37,024 nt of DNA from Bacteroidales bacterium (GTDB lineage Bacteria > Bacteroidota > Bacteroidia > Bacteroidales > ML635J-15): assembly GCA_017645925.1 (NCBI GenBank), contig JAGCNN010000045.1, forward strand, positions 1-37,024, written 5' to 3'. The position numbers and the translations under genes were made by a program. Positions 1 to 7,483 of the stretch are shown piece after piece. Positions within the stretch are counted from its first letter, which is position 1; the number at the start of each line of letters is the position of its first letter. The notes under the pieces were generated by a model, which was given only the letters and a program-made list of their open reading frames with translations, was not told the origin of the DNA and did no database searches.

Positions 1-223
1 ATTGAGATGTGTGACTATATTATGGTGCTTGGAATATATTTAAACGGTGGTGATACAACGCGGTATGCAAATCGGTACAAAATAAGAGAACTGCCGAATA
101 CTTTCCCGTGAAATCTTTCGACCGCTTATGATTAAAAATCCTTATATCCCATCTTCGTGATTGCAAATCCCGAAGGACGGCTAAAAACGGCAGGAAAAAA
201 TCTGCTGTCCAGAATTTCTGCCA
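1..223. other. Left-edge non-coding stretch
   Basis: No recognisable gene is visible. A short open frame (2-109, plus) runs in from the window edge and could be the end of a gene, but its 36 residues match nothing I know. Around 176-216 there is an imperfect dyad (GGACGGC ... GCTGTCC, inner GGCAG/CTGC). Read on the minus strand it lies just after the stop of the protease-like gene and includes a T-rich stretch, so it could be a weak terminator for that transcript. Confidence 0.35.
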
Positions 224-691
224 TCAAGCCTTCTCGCTTTTCGTTAGCGTCATCTTTCCTTCTCCAAAGTCTATTAGTGCCTTGTATTTCTTTAGGAAAT
301 CGCCACCGAGTATGCCAATAATTTTCTGGTCTATCATTGTTTCGTAGAGGGCGTTGATGTGGGCGAGGCTGATGAAAACGCCACGATTTATGTTTACCTT
401 GAACCTGCCTATCGCAAAGTCCTCGATTCTGCCGACTTTCACATCCTCTATTGAGGCGTTGAGGCTGAAATTTCTTCCGCTGTCCTTTATTTCGTGCAGA
501 CGTATGCCCGAAAATATTTCGGCGGAGCTGTCGAAAACGGTGTTGGAACTACCGGTGTCAATCAGCATGAAATGTTTTTGCCCAAGGATTGTGCATTGCA
601 CGAAAATATGTTTTCCGCCACCTTCGAGCGACTTAATTGTTATCCGGCTCGTGTAGCTGTTCGGTGTTTGTTGCTTCTGCTGTGTTTTCAT
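224..691 (-). CDS. Retropepsin-like (clan AA) aspartic protease-like protein
   Basis: This 155-residue protein has the active-site signature of single-domain aspartic proteases: a hydrophobic strand followed by D45-T46-G47-S-S-N (LIDTGSSNTVF). A second half-fold motif, GILGGDFLKKY, about 85 residues later matches the hydrophobic-Gly pair that follows the flap in retropepsin-like folds. There is no signal peptide or membrane segment, so a cytoplasmic location is likely. Such enzymes act as homodimers, because each chain supplies one catalytic Asp. The start at 691 lies inside the end of the antiporter gene (59-bp overlap, different frame). The next in-frame Met sits directly before the DTG motif and would remove an essential strand, so the overlapping start or a non-ATG start nearby is required. 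Substrate unknown. The overlap suggests translational coupling with the transporter. Confidence 0.75.
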   Translation of the reverse strand: MKTQQKQQTPNSYTSRITIKSLEGGGKHIFVQCTILGQKHFMLIDTGSSNTVFDSSAEIFSGIRLHEIKDSGRNFSLNASIEDVKVGRIEDFAIGRFKVNINRGVFISLAHINALYETMIDQKIIGILGGDFLKKYKALIDFGEGKMTLTKSEKA

Positions 692-1940
692 CTGGAGTTT
701 CGGTTTCTATTGGTAATACGGATGATGATGTATCTGTCTGTACTTCTGTTTTCTTTTTCTTGCCAAGTACTATTATGAGCAAACTGCACATTACTATGCT
801 TGTAAGCACCACGGCGTAACCAATTTCGGCAATTTCCTGACCGTACGGAAGTCCTTCCTGCAAAGGAATGGAAGCCAAAATTGCAGGGACAAGTCCTTTG
901 GGCATCATTATGGACATCAGAAGTTTGTCGTCTGGAGTGCAGTCCTTTCGTACAAGCAGCCGTATGGTCGGAATCCTTGCGAGTATGACGATGCACACTA
1001 TCATTACGGAAATTAAATATATCAAAGGTGTGCCGAACTCAATCACTATTCCTATGTAAACAAAGAAGTATGTTTGCAGAACAAAGACGATTTCGGAGAA
1101 GAAGTTTTTTTCGTTGTCGTTGAGTTTGGCGGTTTCGATTTTGAAGATTTTTTTCCAAAGTTTCATCTTGTCAAAATATTCGGAGTTGCCGAGTACAATG
1201 CCGAACGAAAGAGCTGCAATTCCACCATTGAGTCCAAGCAGTTCCGCGCCGCCATATACAATGAAGACAAGAGCCAAAGTGGTAAACATTGAATTTTTGA
1301 TTCCGCGTATCCAGTTGAGCAGCAGGCTCCAAGCAAAGCCACTGGCAAGGCCGAGCAGAATTGCCAGCAGGAACGACTTTGTCATGTTGATGAGAATAGA
1401 GGAGGCTTCGAGATTGCCTGCCTTCATGCTTTCGAGCACAGCCAAGCCGACAACGAGACAGAGCACATCGGTAAATGCCGATTCAAGCAGAAGCACTGTT
1501 CCTGCCTTTTGTCCCATGTTGAGCTGTCGCACCATTGGTATTACCACAGCCGACGATGTGCCGCCGAGAATAGAACCGAGGAAAAGGGCAGAGGTGAAGT
1601 CAAAGTCGGCAAGCCACATTGTTATGCCTACAACTATGCCCACCGAAAAGATGAAGTTGATTATGGTAACCAATGTTGCCGACAGGATGGAAGATTTCAG
1701 TTCCTGGAGTTTTAGACCAACACCGCTTTCAAAGAGTATTATTATCAAGGTTATGGTAGTGAACACGCGTCCCACTTCGCCGAAAAAAATCTTGCTGTCG
1801 ATGAACAATCCTGCAATTATTCCTATGGTGATAAGTATGAGGACGTTGGGAATCTTAGTCTTGTCGAATAGCTTGTTGAGCAGGTGGCTGAAAAATATCA
1901 GTCCGCCCAATATAATGACAATTATTGTGATTTTTTCCAT
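633..1940 (-). CDS. Cation:proton antiporter (CPA family, Na+/H+ exchanger domain)
   Basis: This 435-residue integral membrane protein has about 12 hydrophobic segments over residues 1-395 and then a polar, Thr/Glu-rich cytoplasmic tail of about 40 residues. The pattern fits the Na+/H+ exchanger family (CPA1/CPA2): an FESGVGL segment near residue 70, a GGTSSAVVIP segment near 127-136 that corresponds to the unwound-helix region, and an MPKGLVPAI segment in the C-terminal half. It probably exchanges Na+ or K+ for protons across the inner membrane. No TrkA-N or TrkA-C regulatory domain is attached, unlike many KefB-type proteins. A TAnnTTTG-type promoter element lies 28 bp upstream of the start. 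The gene overlaps the protease-like gene downstream. The ion specificity cannot be read from the sequence. Confidence 0.88.
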   Translation of the reverse strand: MEKITIIVIILGGLIFFSHLLNKLFDKTKIPNVLILITIGIIAGLFIDSKIFFGEVGRVFTTITLIIILFESGVGLKLQELKSSILSATLVTIINFIFSVGIVVGITMWLADFDFTSALFLGSILGGTSSAVVIPMVRQLNMGQKAGTVLLLESAFTDVLCLVVGLAVLESMKAGNLEASSILINMTKSFLLAILLGLASGFAWSLLLNWIRGIKNSMFTTLALVFIVYGGAELLGLNGGIAALSFGIVLGNSEYFDKMKLWKKIFKIETAKLNDNEKNFFSEIVFVLQTYFFVYIGIVIEFGTPLIYLISVMIVCIVILARIPTIRLLVRKDCTPDDKLLMSIMMPKGLVPAILASIPLQEGLPYGQEIAEIGYAVVLTSIVMCSLLIIVLGKKKKTEVQTDTSSSVLPIETETPDENTAEATNTEQLHEPDNN

Positions 1941-1967
1941 TTGCGGATAGTTATATTACAAGTGTGG

Positions 1968-1975
1968 CAAATGTA
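1968..1975 (-). promoter_or_regulatory. Bacteroidetes -7 element before the antiporter gene
   Basis: On the minus strand this reads TACATTTG, matching the TAnnTTTG -7 consensus of the Bacteroidetes primary sigma factor, 27 bases before the ATG at 1940. No TTTG -33 box is visible at the usual 19-21 bp distance. Confidence 0.45.
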
Positions 1976-1998
1976 AGATATTTTTGGGATATAGAAGG

Positions 1999-2359
1999 TT
2001 TTATTAGTGTCCGCTAAAAAAATAGAATAACACACGTATTTATAATATCAAGCATTTATAAGACAACAAGAATAAAGGATAAAGGGGGTTGTCATTTACT
2101 TGCTTCGCTGCGTGAGCTAAAGGTACGGAAGCTAGTCGTAACACGCGATACGGAACGGGGAGCGTTGTGAAGACTGCTGTCCGAAATCTGTTAACGTATT
2201 ATTAGTGAACAGATTACTCACTTCGTTTCGTGAGAAAGTTCCGGACAAGTGAACTCACAAGCAACGTTCCTTATGCTGTTCGTTCTACTTTTCGGACCCT
2301 TTAGCGCACGCAGCGTAGCAAGTAATGACTGGACGGGACTTTAGCGGACACTAATAAAA
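1999..2359. mobile_element. MITE-like non-autonomous element with 19-bp perfect terminal inverted repeats
   Basis: The left end (1999-2017) reads TTTTATTAGTGTCCGCTAA and the right end (2341-2359) is its exact reverse complement. A second, imperfect inverted pair lies inside: 2091-2123 against 2298-2329, sharing the core ACTTGCT-CGCTGCGTG-GCTAAAGG. Smaller hairpins occupy the centre, for example CTCAC/GTGAG around 2217-2234 and CTGTT/AACAG around 2189-2213. The octamer AAGGTTTT occurs at both borders (1995-2002 and 2359-2366) and may be a target-site duplication that overlaps the repeat ends. No reading frame of meaningful length exists inside. Size, terminal repeats and lack of genes fit a miniature inverted-repeat element, or a deletion derivative of an insertion sequence. 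The parent family cannot be named from this window. Confidence 0.72.
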
Positions 2360-2480
2360 AGGTTTTGAGTGTTTTTATTGAAGAAAAATCAAAGACCATG
2401 CTTGAACTTTTTTAACCACTCCAAACAACCCAGATGATATTCCTCCAACTTTTATTATTGCGTGGTGTTTTTTTTAAGTT

Positions 2481-2488
2481 TATCTTCG
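2481..2488 (+). promoter_or_regulatory. Possible -7 element before the small lipoprotein gene
   Basis: TATCTTCG, one base off the TAnnTTTG consensus, lies 16 bases before the first ATG at 2505. The remaining sequence between the MITE-like element and this site (2360-2480) is AT-rich with no recognisable feature. Confidence 0.3.
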
Positions 2489-2504
2489 CGGTTTATTTTT
2501 AGGA

Positions 2505-2873
2505 ATGATTATGCGTAGAATATTAATAGTTGTATTGGTTTTGGTAGCGGCGTTGATGTCGTGTTCGTCGCCAGCGGAAAAGATAAAGGGCGAATGGGAG
2601 ATAGTTTCGATAGGCAAGGGCAAGGTTGTGCAGGCTACAGACGAAGATTATAAGGTTGCCAATGAAATGATGCGCGGTTTGAGATACAAGTTTAGCAACG
2701 ACTCGTTGTTCATGAATGATTCTCTTGTCGGTTTGTATGAAATAGATTCTACAGCTATTGTGTTTGTCGGCAAGTTGGGGAATAGGGACGTGTATTCCTT
2801 TGAGGTTACAAGGGATTCGTTGCGTATTGAAAATGATATATTTATAGTGAATTTCGGTCGCGTTGAGAGGTAG
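2505..2873 (+). CDS. Small lipoprotein, lipocalin-like
   Basis: This is a 122-residue protein with a lipoprotein signal peptide: two basic residues, a hydrophobic run (ILIVVLVLVAALM) and the lipobox LMSC. The mature part begins CSSPAEKIKGEWEIVSIG and continues as alternating beta-strand-like segments (YKFSNDSLFM, VGLYEIDSTAIVFVG, DVYSFEVTRDSLRI). This resembles the 'GxW' opening and beta-barrel pattern of the lipocalin-like lipoproteins common in Bacteroidales. Two start codons are possible (2505 or 2511); both leave the signal peptide intact. It stands alone upstream of the RND exporter, which has its own promoter-like element. Function unknown. It is a likely substrate of the signal peptidase II encoded at 17326-17964. 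Confidence 0.7.
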   Translation: MIMRRILIVVLVLVAALMSCSSPAEKIKGEWEIVSIGKGKVVQATDEDYKVANEMMRGLRYKFSNDSLFMNDSLVGLYEIDSTAIVFVGKLGNRDVYSFEVTRDSLRIENDIFIVNFGRVER

Positions 2874-2930
2874 GGAGGCAGTAAAAATAAGTTAGTATGG
2901 CAAAAAAACTGCTATTTATAATTAATAAGT

Positions 2931-2938
2931 TATCTTTG
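2931..2938 (+). promoter_or_regulatory. Bacteroidetes -7 element before the RND exporter
   Basis: TATCTTTG matches TAnnTTTG exactly and lies 22 bases before the ATG at 2961. A matching -33 TTTG is not evident at 19-21 bp upstream. Confidence 0.5.
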
Positions 2939-2960
2939 CGCACTTTTTAGAAAGATTTAT

Positions 2961-5384
2961 ATGTGGCAGAAGATTGCACGTCTGATATTAAGGAAAAAGC
3001 TGTATCTGATAATAGGGCTTGTCGTTGTTACGGCTTTTCTGGGCTATGAGGCATTGCACGTCCGTATGGACTATGGATATGCGCGTATGCTTTCGGAGGA
3101 CGATGAGGTTTTTCTGCAGAACAAGAAGTTCAAGGAGCTTTTTGGCGATGAGGCAAATGCCATTGCAATAGGTATCGACGACAGTCTGATGCTTTCCGAT
3201 TACGAGCATTTTGTGAAATTCCGCAATTTTGCAAGGCAAATAAAGGATCACAAGGAGGTAAAGTCAACTTTCGGTCCGCTTGAGGCAGTAAGCCTGAATA
3301 TGGCTACGGTTGAGGGCGAGAACGGTCAGAAGCGTCGCGCTTTTGCACCGACCAAGATATTCTCGGATTCAATATCATCGCAGGCTGAACTTGATAGTGC
3401 GGCAAATGTATTTTTTGGTTTGCCGTTCTATACCAATTTGTTGTATAGCATCGATACCAATGTGTTCCTGTTTACCATTACGTTGAATCCTGAAATCCTC
3501 AATAGTTCGGAGCGTCAGCAGAGTGTGGCCGAAATAGAGGATATTATGAATAAGTATTCCGAGGATGCAGGTGTGGGCACGCATATATCGGGACATCCGT
3601 ACATAAGAACAGAAATTACAAATCTTGTAAAGCGTGAGCTGCTGATATTCACGTTGCTTGCGGCATTAGTCTGCATTATCGTGCTTTTCTTCTTCTTCCG
3701 TTCGTTCAAGATTATTTTTGCTGCGCTGATTGTTGTGGCGCTCAGCCTTGTATGGTCGTTTGGCTACATGGCGCTGTTTGACTACCAGATAACAATCCTT
3801 ACTTCAATGATTCCTCCATTGCTGATTGTCATAGGAATACCGAACATAATATACATGTTCAACAAGTATCATTCCGAGTTCAAGATGCATGGACAGAAGA
3901 TAAAGGCTTTGCACCGTACTATATGCAAGATTGGAAACGCTTCGTTTGTAACAAACTTGACCACGGCTTGCGGTTTTGCGACTTTCATTGTTACGTCAAA
4001 CTCGCTGCTTATCGAGTTCGGCGTTGTGGCTTCGCTCGGCATAATGACAGTTTTCCTGCTCTCATTGCTTATAATACCTATATATTTCAGTTTGAGCAAG
4101 CCGCCATCAGTCAAGGCAACCAAACATATAGACAACAAGGTGATAACTGGTGTTATTGAGAAAATTGAAAGTATTGTAACATATAGGAGACCAAGGGTTT
4201 ATGCGGTGTTTATTACTGTGGCAGTGGTAATGATTGGTGGAATTTTCATGATAGACCGTGCCGGATATATTCTCGACGATGTTCCCGAAGATAGTGCTTT
4301 GTGCAAGGATACTAGGTTCCTCGAAGATAAGTTTGGTGGCGTTTCGCCAATTGAAATGGTTGTAATTTCGAAGGATACGCTGCGCAACGACCTTGACTAT
4401 GTTGATCAGATAGAACGTCTTGATTCGTTGCAGCAGAGATTGAAGAAATATCCTGAGCTTTCGCGTTCGATGTCGATTGCCGATGCGGTGAAGTTCTTGT
4501 ACCAGTCGCTAAAAACGGGAAACAACTACGAGCTGCCGCCAACTCCCGACACTTATTCAACAATTATGAAGCGTATGCCCGATGCAAAGAATGTAGGACT
4601 TGCAAAGTCGTTTATTGACAGTACGCGTACGGCTACCCGTATCAGCATGAATATAAAGGATGTTGGCTGCGATAGGATAGAGGAGTTACTTCCTTTGCTG
4701 AAAAACGACCTTAGCGAGGTATTCCCTGCTGAAAAATACGAAACTATAGTTACGGGAAGCTCGATTATGAACTATACAGGTACAACTTATTTGACGAAGA
4801 ACTTGTTTATAAGCCTAGCATTGGCAATCTTGGTCATTGCGCTGTTCTTGTTCATAATGTTCCGTTCGGTAAAGGTAACATTGCTTTCGCTTATTCCTAA
4901 CGTGATACCTATGGTTGTTACTGCTGGCGTGATGGGTTACTTTGGCATTCCGATAAAGCCGTCAACTATTCTGGTGTTCAGCATTGCATTTGGTATTTCG
5001 GTTGACGACACAATACATTACCTTGCAAAGTACAGCCAGGAATTGAAGCATACCGATGGCAACATTGGCATATCGGTTAGGAATGCGCTCTCGGAAACTG
5101 GCATGAGCATGATTTATACATCGATAATTCTTGTGCTAGGATTTGGCATTTTCATAATTTCGGCGTATGGAGGCAGCCGTTCGATGGGCATTTTGGTATC
5201 GACTGCATTGTTTGTGGCAATGTTCTCAAACATAGTATTGTTGCCATCTTTGCTGATGACATTGGAGCATCATTTCAACAAGAAAGTTTTTAAGGAACAA
5301 TTTATACAGATATACAACGAGGAGGACGAAATAGACCTCGACGAACTAAAAATTGAAGGAGAAGAATACGATGAAAACAAGTAA
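2961..5384 (+). CDS. RND-superfamily exporter (MMPL/COG1033 type)
   Basis: This 807-residue inner-membrane protein has the two-fold RND layout: one N-terminal membrane helix (about 12-30), a large extracytoplasmic domain (31-220), five to six helices (225-378), and then the same again (helix 414-432, soluble domain to about 610, helices 612-775). Family signatures are visible at matching places in both halves: GIPNIIYMFNKYH in the first and GISVDDTIHYLAKY in the second, where the acidic pair is placed to take part in proton coupling. The size is typical of MMPL-like lipid or hydrophobic-compound exporters and shorter than the roughly 1,000-residue AcrB drug pumps. No periplasmic adaptor or outer-membrane channel gene adjoins it. 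It overlaps a sugar-nucleotide epimerase gene by 14 bp, which hints at envelope lipid or glycolipid work. The substrate is not determinable. Confidence 0.87.
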   Translation: MWQKIARLILRKKLYLIIGLVVVTAFLGYEALHVRMDYGYARMLSEDDEVFLQNKKFKELFGDEANAIAIGIDDSLMLSDYEHFVKFRNFARQIKDHKEVKSTFGPLEAVSLNMATVEGENGQKRRAFAPTKIFSDSISSQAELDSAANVFFGLPFYTNLLYSIDTNVFLFTITLNPEILNSSERQQSVAEIEDIMNKYSEDAGVGTHISGHPYIRTEITNLVKRELLIFTLLAALVCIIVLFFFFRSFKIIFAALIVVALSLVWSFGYMALFDYQITILTSMIPPLLIVIGIPNIIYMFNKYHSEFKMHGQKIKALHRTICKIGNASFVTNLTTACGFATFIVTSNSLLIEFGVVASLGIMTVFLLSLLIIPIYFSLSKPPSVKATKHIDNKVITGVIEKIESIVTYRRPRVYAVFITVAVVMIGGIFMIDRAGYILDDVPEDSALCKDTRFLEDKFGGVSPIEMVVISKDTLRNDLDYVDQIERLDSLQQRLKKYPELSRSMSIADAVKFLYQSLKTGNNYELPPTPDTYSTIMKRMPDAKNVGLAKSFIDSTRTATRISMNIKDVGCDRIEELLPLLKNDLSEVFPAEKYETIVTGSSIMNYTGTTYLTKNLFISLALAILVIALFLFIMFRSVKVTLLSLIPNVIPMVVTAGVMGYFGIPIKPSTILVFSIAFGISVDDTIHYLAKYSQELKHTDGNIGISVRNALSETGMSMIYTSIILVLGFGIFIISAYGGSRSMGILVSTALFVAMFSNIVLLPSLLMTLEHHFNKKVFKEQFIQIYNEEDEIDLDELKIEGEEYDENK

Positions 5385-6345
5385 ATCGCGTCATTCATAC
5401 AAGCGCCGCATTTTGGTTACTGGCGGTGCAGGATTCATAGCAAGCTCGTTGGCTCAGAAACTTGCCGACGATGAATCGAACCTTGTGGTAATAATGGACA
5501 ACCTTTCGACTGGTGATTTGCGGAAGCTGCCACCTGCGAAGGAGAATATCCGTTTTGTAAAAGGCGATGTCAACGAGTACAAGGATATAATGGAAATAAT
5601 GGTTTCATACCAGTTCCATTATGTTTTCCATTATGCAGCTATGGTGGGTGTTCTCCGCACGCAGGCTCATCCAGTTGGAGTGCTTGAGGACTTGCGCGGT
5701 ATTGAGAATATCTGCCGTCTTAGCAAGAACACAGGTGTGAAAAGGATATTCTTCGCTTCATCGTCTGAGGTTTATGGTGAGCCTGTGGAATTCCCGCAGA
5801 ATGCACATACTACTCCGCTGAATTCGCGTGTGCCTTACGCAGTTGTGAAGAATATAGGTGAGGCTTTCCTCCGTTCTTACAACAAGGAATTCGGATTGGA
5901 CTATACGATTTTCCGTTTCTTCAATACTTACGGACCAAAGCAGAGCAAGGACTTTGTAATAAGCAAGTTCCTCAACATGGCGCTTCGTGGCGATGATATT
6001 TCGGTTTATGGCGATGGTTCGCAGAGCCGTACTTTCTGCTACATTGACGACAATATAGATTCGACTGTAAAAATTGCTTATTCCGACTTGTATATAAACG
6101 ATGTTGTGAACATTGGAAATTCGCGCGAAACATCAATACTTGAGCTTGCTAAGATAATAATTGACATTACGGGCTCGAAGTCGAAGATTGTATATCTGCC
6201 ACCGCTGAAGGAAGGCGATATGATGCGCCGTTGCCCCGACAACACTGATATGCTCAAGGTTCTTGACCGTCCGTTGGTAAAGCTTGAGGACGGCATAAGG
6301 AATATCTTGGAGAAGGGTTTCTTTGAGTGGGAAATGAATAAATGA
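5371..6345 (+). CDS. NAD-dependent epimerase/dehydratase (extended SDR)
   Basis: This 324-residue protein is an extended short-chain dehydrogenase/reductase that acts on nucleotide sugars. The Rossmann NAD motif is at residues 18-24 (GGAGFIA; the third glycine of GxxGxxG is Ala). The catalytic Ser is in the FASSSEVYGEP segment (about 130-132), and the Tyr-x-x-x-Lys pair is Y156/K160 (PYAVVK). Segments such as RFFNTYGPKQ and SRTFCYIDDNIDS are typical of the UDP-glucose 4-epimerase/UDP-glucuronate decarboxylase branch. I chose the ATG at 5371 over the in-frame ATG at 5353 because GGAGAAG lies 8-14 bases before it and the extra six residues are not family-like. The start overlaps the exporter stop by 14 bp, implying co-translation. 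The exact sugar is uncertain. Confidence 0.85.
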   Translation: MKTSKSRHSYKRRILVTGGAGFIASSLAQKLADDESNLVVIMDNLSTGDLRKLPPAKENIRFVKGDVNEYKDIMEIMVSYQFHYVFHYAAMVGVLRTQAHPVGVLEDLRGIENICRLSKNTGVKRIFFASSSEVYGEPVEFPQNAHTTPLNSRVPYAVVKNIGEAFLRSYNKEFGLDYTIFRFFNTYGPKQSKDFVISKFLNMALRGDDISVYGDGSQSRTFCYIDDNIDSTVKIAYSDLYINDVVNIGNSRETSILELAKIIIDITGSKSKIVYLPPLKEGDMMRRCPDNTDMLKVLDRPLVKLEDGIRNILEKGFFEWEMNK

Positions 6346-6373
6346 TAATAGGTTAATAGGTTTGGTTTTTGGG

Positions 6374-6403
6374 CTGGCATCCGAGTAGATGCCAGTTTTT
6401 TTT
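6374..6403 (+). terminator. Rho-independent terminator after the epimerase gene
   Basis: A perfect 8-bp stem, CTGGCATC/GATGCCAG (6374-6381 and 6388-6395) with a 6-base loop, is followed by eight T residues. It ends the exporter-epimerase transcript, 28 bases after the stop codon. Confidence 0.9.
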
Positions 6404-6765
6404 GTCAACAGACATATTTGGTTGAGTTAAGCGATAGGAATGTCATATCGAACACAAATGAAAATGATTATTCTTTTTTTCATAACATTCTGCTCAAGCC
6501 GCAGGGGCTTTTACTTTTTGTCGGCAAAAAGTAAACAAAAACCGTGTCCTCTGCGTCTGCTTCGCTAAAAATCGTTCGCACTTCGCTAAAAATCAGAAAC
6601 TTGTCTCCGTTTCACTCCGCCTTCAAACAGACTGATTTTTTACGCTTCGTTCCACCGATTTTCTTAACGCTCACCAGCCAAGGCGGCAATCAAGGTATCG
6701 CTGAAGGCGATGGTTTAAAAAAAACGAAATCCGTCTTCGAGAGATTCCGTTTTTTTGCTGCCAAC
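6404..6765. other. Structured non-coding stretch upstream of tRNA-Pro
   Basis: No gene is supported here. It contains an 11-bp perfect hairpin with a TCGG loop (6510-6535, TTTACTTTTTG/CAAAAAGTAAA), a 13-base direct repeat (TTCGCTAAAAATC, near 6562 and 6583) with a degraded inverted copy near 6632, and a hairpin around 6724-6752 (ACGAAATC/GATTCCGT, one mismatch) flanked by A-runs and T-runs on its two sides. Open frames crossing it are not gene-like in composition. It may be an old repeat element or a set of terminators. I see no transposase or RNA family that I can name. Confidence 0.4.
6510..6535. repeat. Perfect 11-bp hairpin with tetraloop
   Basis: TTTACTTTTTG (6510-6520), loop TCGG, CAAAAAGTAAA (6525-6535). 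It is not followed by a T-run on either strand, so it is not a standard terminator. Its role is unknown. Confidence 0.6.
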
Positions 6766-6789
6766 AAAAAAAGCCTTCAGAGAAGGCTT
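6766..6789 (-). terminator. Terminator downstream of tRNA-Pro
   Basis: On the minus strand the stem AAGCCTTC/GAAGGCTT (6771-6778 and 6782-6789) with a 3-base loop runs into a T-run. It begins 13 bases after the tRNA 3' end, as expected for a single-tRNA transcript. Confidence 0.85.
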
Positions 6790-6801
6790 GCTGTTCTTTT
6801 G

Positions 6802-6876
6802 TCGGGGTGGCCAGATTCGAACTGGCGACCCCCTGCTCCCAAAGCAGGTGCGCTAACCGGACTGCGCTACACCCCG
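6802..6876 (-). tRNA. tRNA-Pro (anticodon UGG)
   Basis: The minus strand folds as a 75-nt cloverleaf. The acceptor pairs CGGGGTG with CACCCCG and has discriminator A. The D arm holds AGCGCAGTCCGGTTAGCGC, the anticodon stem CCTGC/GCAGG encloses the loop TTTGGGA (anticodon TGG), and the T arm contains GTTCGAATC. The 3' CCA is not encoded; the bases that follow are CAAAAG. The CGGGG acceptor start and the UGG anticodon identify proline. Confidence 0.97.
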
Positions 6877-6979
6877 AAAAAGCGAGTGCAAAGGTAATGC
6901 TTTTTTTTGTGTTGCCAAATAATTTTTTCTTTTTTTCGCAAAGATTGTGTCTTGTTGGTTTTTGTAAGGAAATAAAAGT

Positions 6980-6987
6980 TACTTTTG
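6980..6987 (+). promoter_or_regulatory. Bacteroidetes -7 element before the DUF4293 gene
   Basis: TACTTTTG matches TAnnTTTG and lies 15 bases before the ATG at 7003. An upstream TTTG (6961-6964) is only 15 bp away, shorter than the usual 19-21 bp, so the -33 assignment is uncertain. Confidence 0.5.
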
Positions 6988-7002
6988 CGAAAATTTTGAA
7001 TT

Positions 7003-7461
7003 ATGATACAGAGAATTCAAACGTTGTTTCTATTTCTTGCATTGGTATGCATGTCAATTTTTTATTTCGTTCCATTCGGTAGCCTCGAAATGCAGACCGA
7101 GACTGGCATTACTGACGTGCCGATGGGATTGTATGGTGTTGATTTTGGTGAAGAACATTATTCTACGTTGCCATTGCTTATCTTGTTGTCGGTGGTAGTG
7201 CTTATTTTGCTGGCGACCATATTTTTATATAGGCATAGGATGTTGCAAATCCGTATTTGTGTTTTCAACCTGATTATGACACTTGGCTGCTCGGGACTTG
7301 CATTTTTCTTCCTGTATCAGGCTTCTGAAAAATTTGGAACCAACTATTCTACAAGCATACTGGTGGTGTTGCCTATAGTTGCGGCAATCTTTATTGGACT
7401 GGCTATAAGGGGAATCGCAAAGGATGAAGCTTTGGTTAAGTCGCTTGACAGGATAAGGTAG
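7003..7461 (+). CDS. DUF4293-family small membrane protein
   Basis: This 152-residue protein has four hydrophobic segments: about 7-25, 55-80, 85-110 and 118-138. The opening MIQRIQTLFLFLALVCM, a short extracytoplasmic loop with acidic residues (DFGEEHYS), and the final RGIAKDEALVKSLDRIR tail are what I associate with the Bacteroidetes-specific DUF4293 family. The function of that family is not known. It is transcribed alone from its own promoter-like element and ends 22 bp from the convergent aminotransferase-like gene, with no clear terminator between them. Confidence 0.75.
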   Translation: MIQRIQTLFLFLALVCMSIFYFVPFGSLEMQTETGITDVPMGLYGVDFGEEHYSTLPLLILLSVVVLILLATIFLYRHRMLQIRICVFNLIMTLGCSGLAFFFLYQASEKFGTNYSTSILVVLPIVAAIFIGLAIRGIAKDEALVKSLDRIR

Positions 7462-7483
7462 CGGTTGGGGTATTTGTTACAAG

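Noticed and set aside
2..109. Possible 3' end of a plus-strand gene at the left edge
   Set aside because: It has only 36 residues, no recognisable similarity and no typical end-of-gene context. It is left as uncertain.
1114..1950. 278-residue plus-strand open frame opposite the antiporter
   Set aside because: It is a complementary-strand shadow of a well-supported membrane protein gene; its Ser/Pro/Arg-rich composition is typical of such shadows.
6544..6897. 117-residue plus-strand open frame
   Set aside because: Its C-terminal part is the antisense of tRNA-Pro and the rest crosses hairpins and A/T runs. There is no protein-like pattern.
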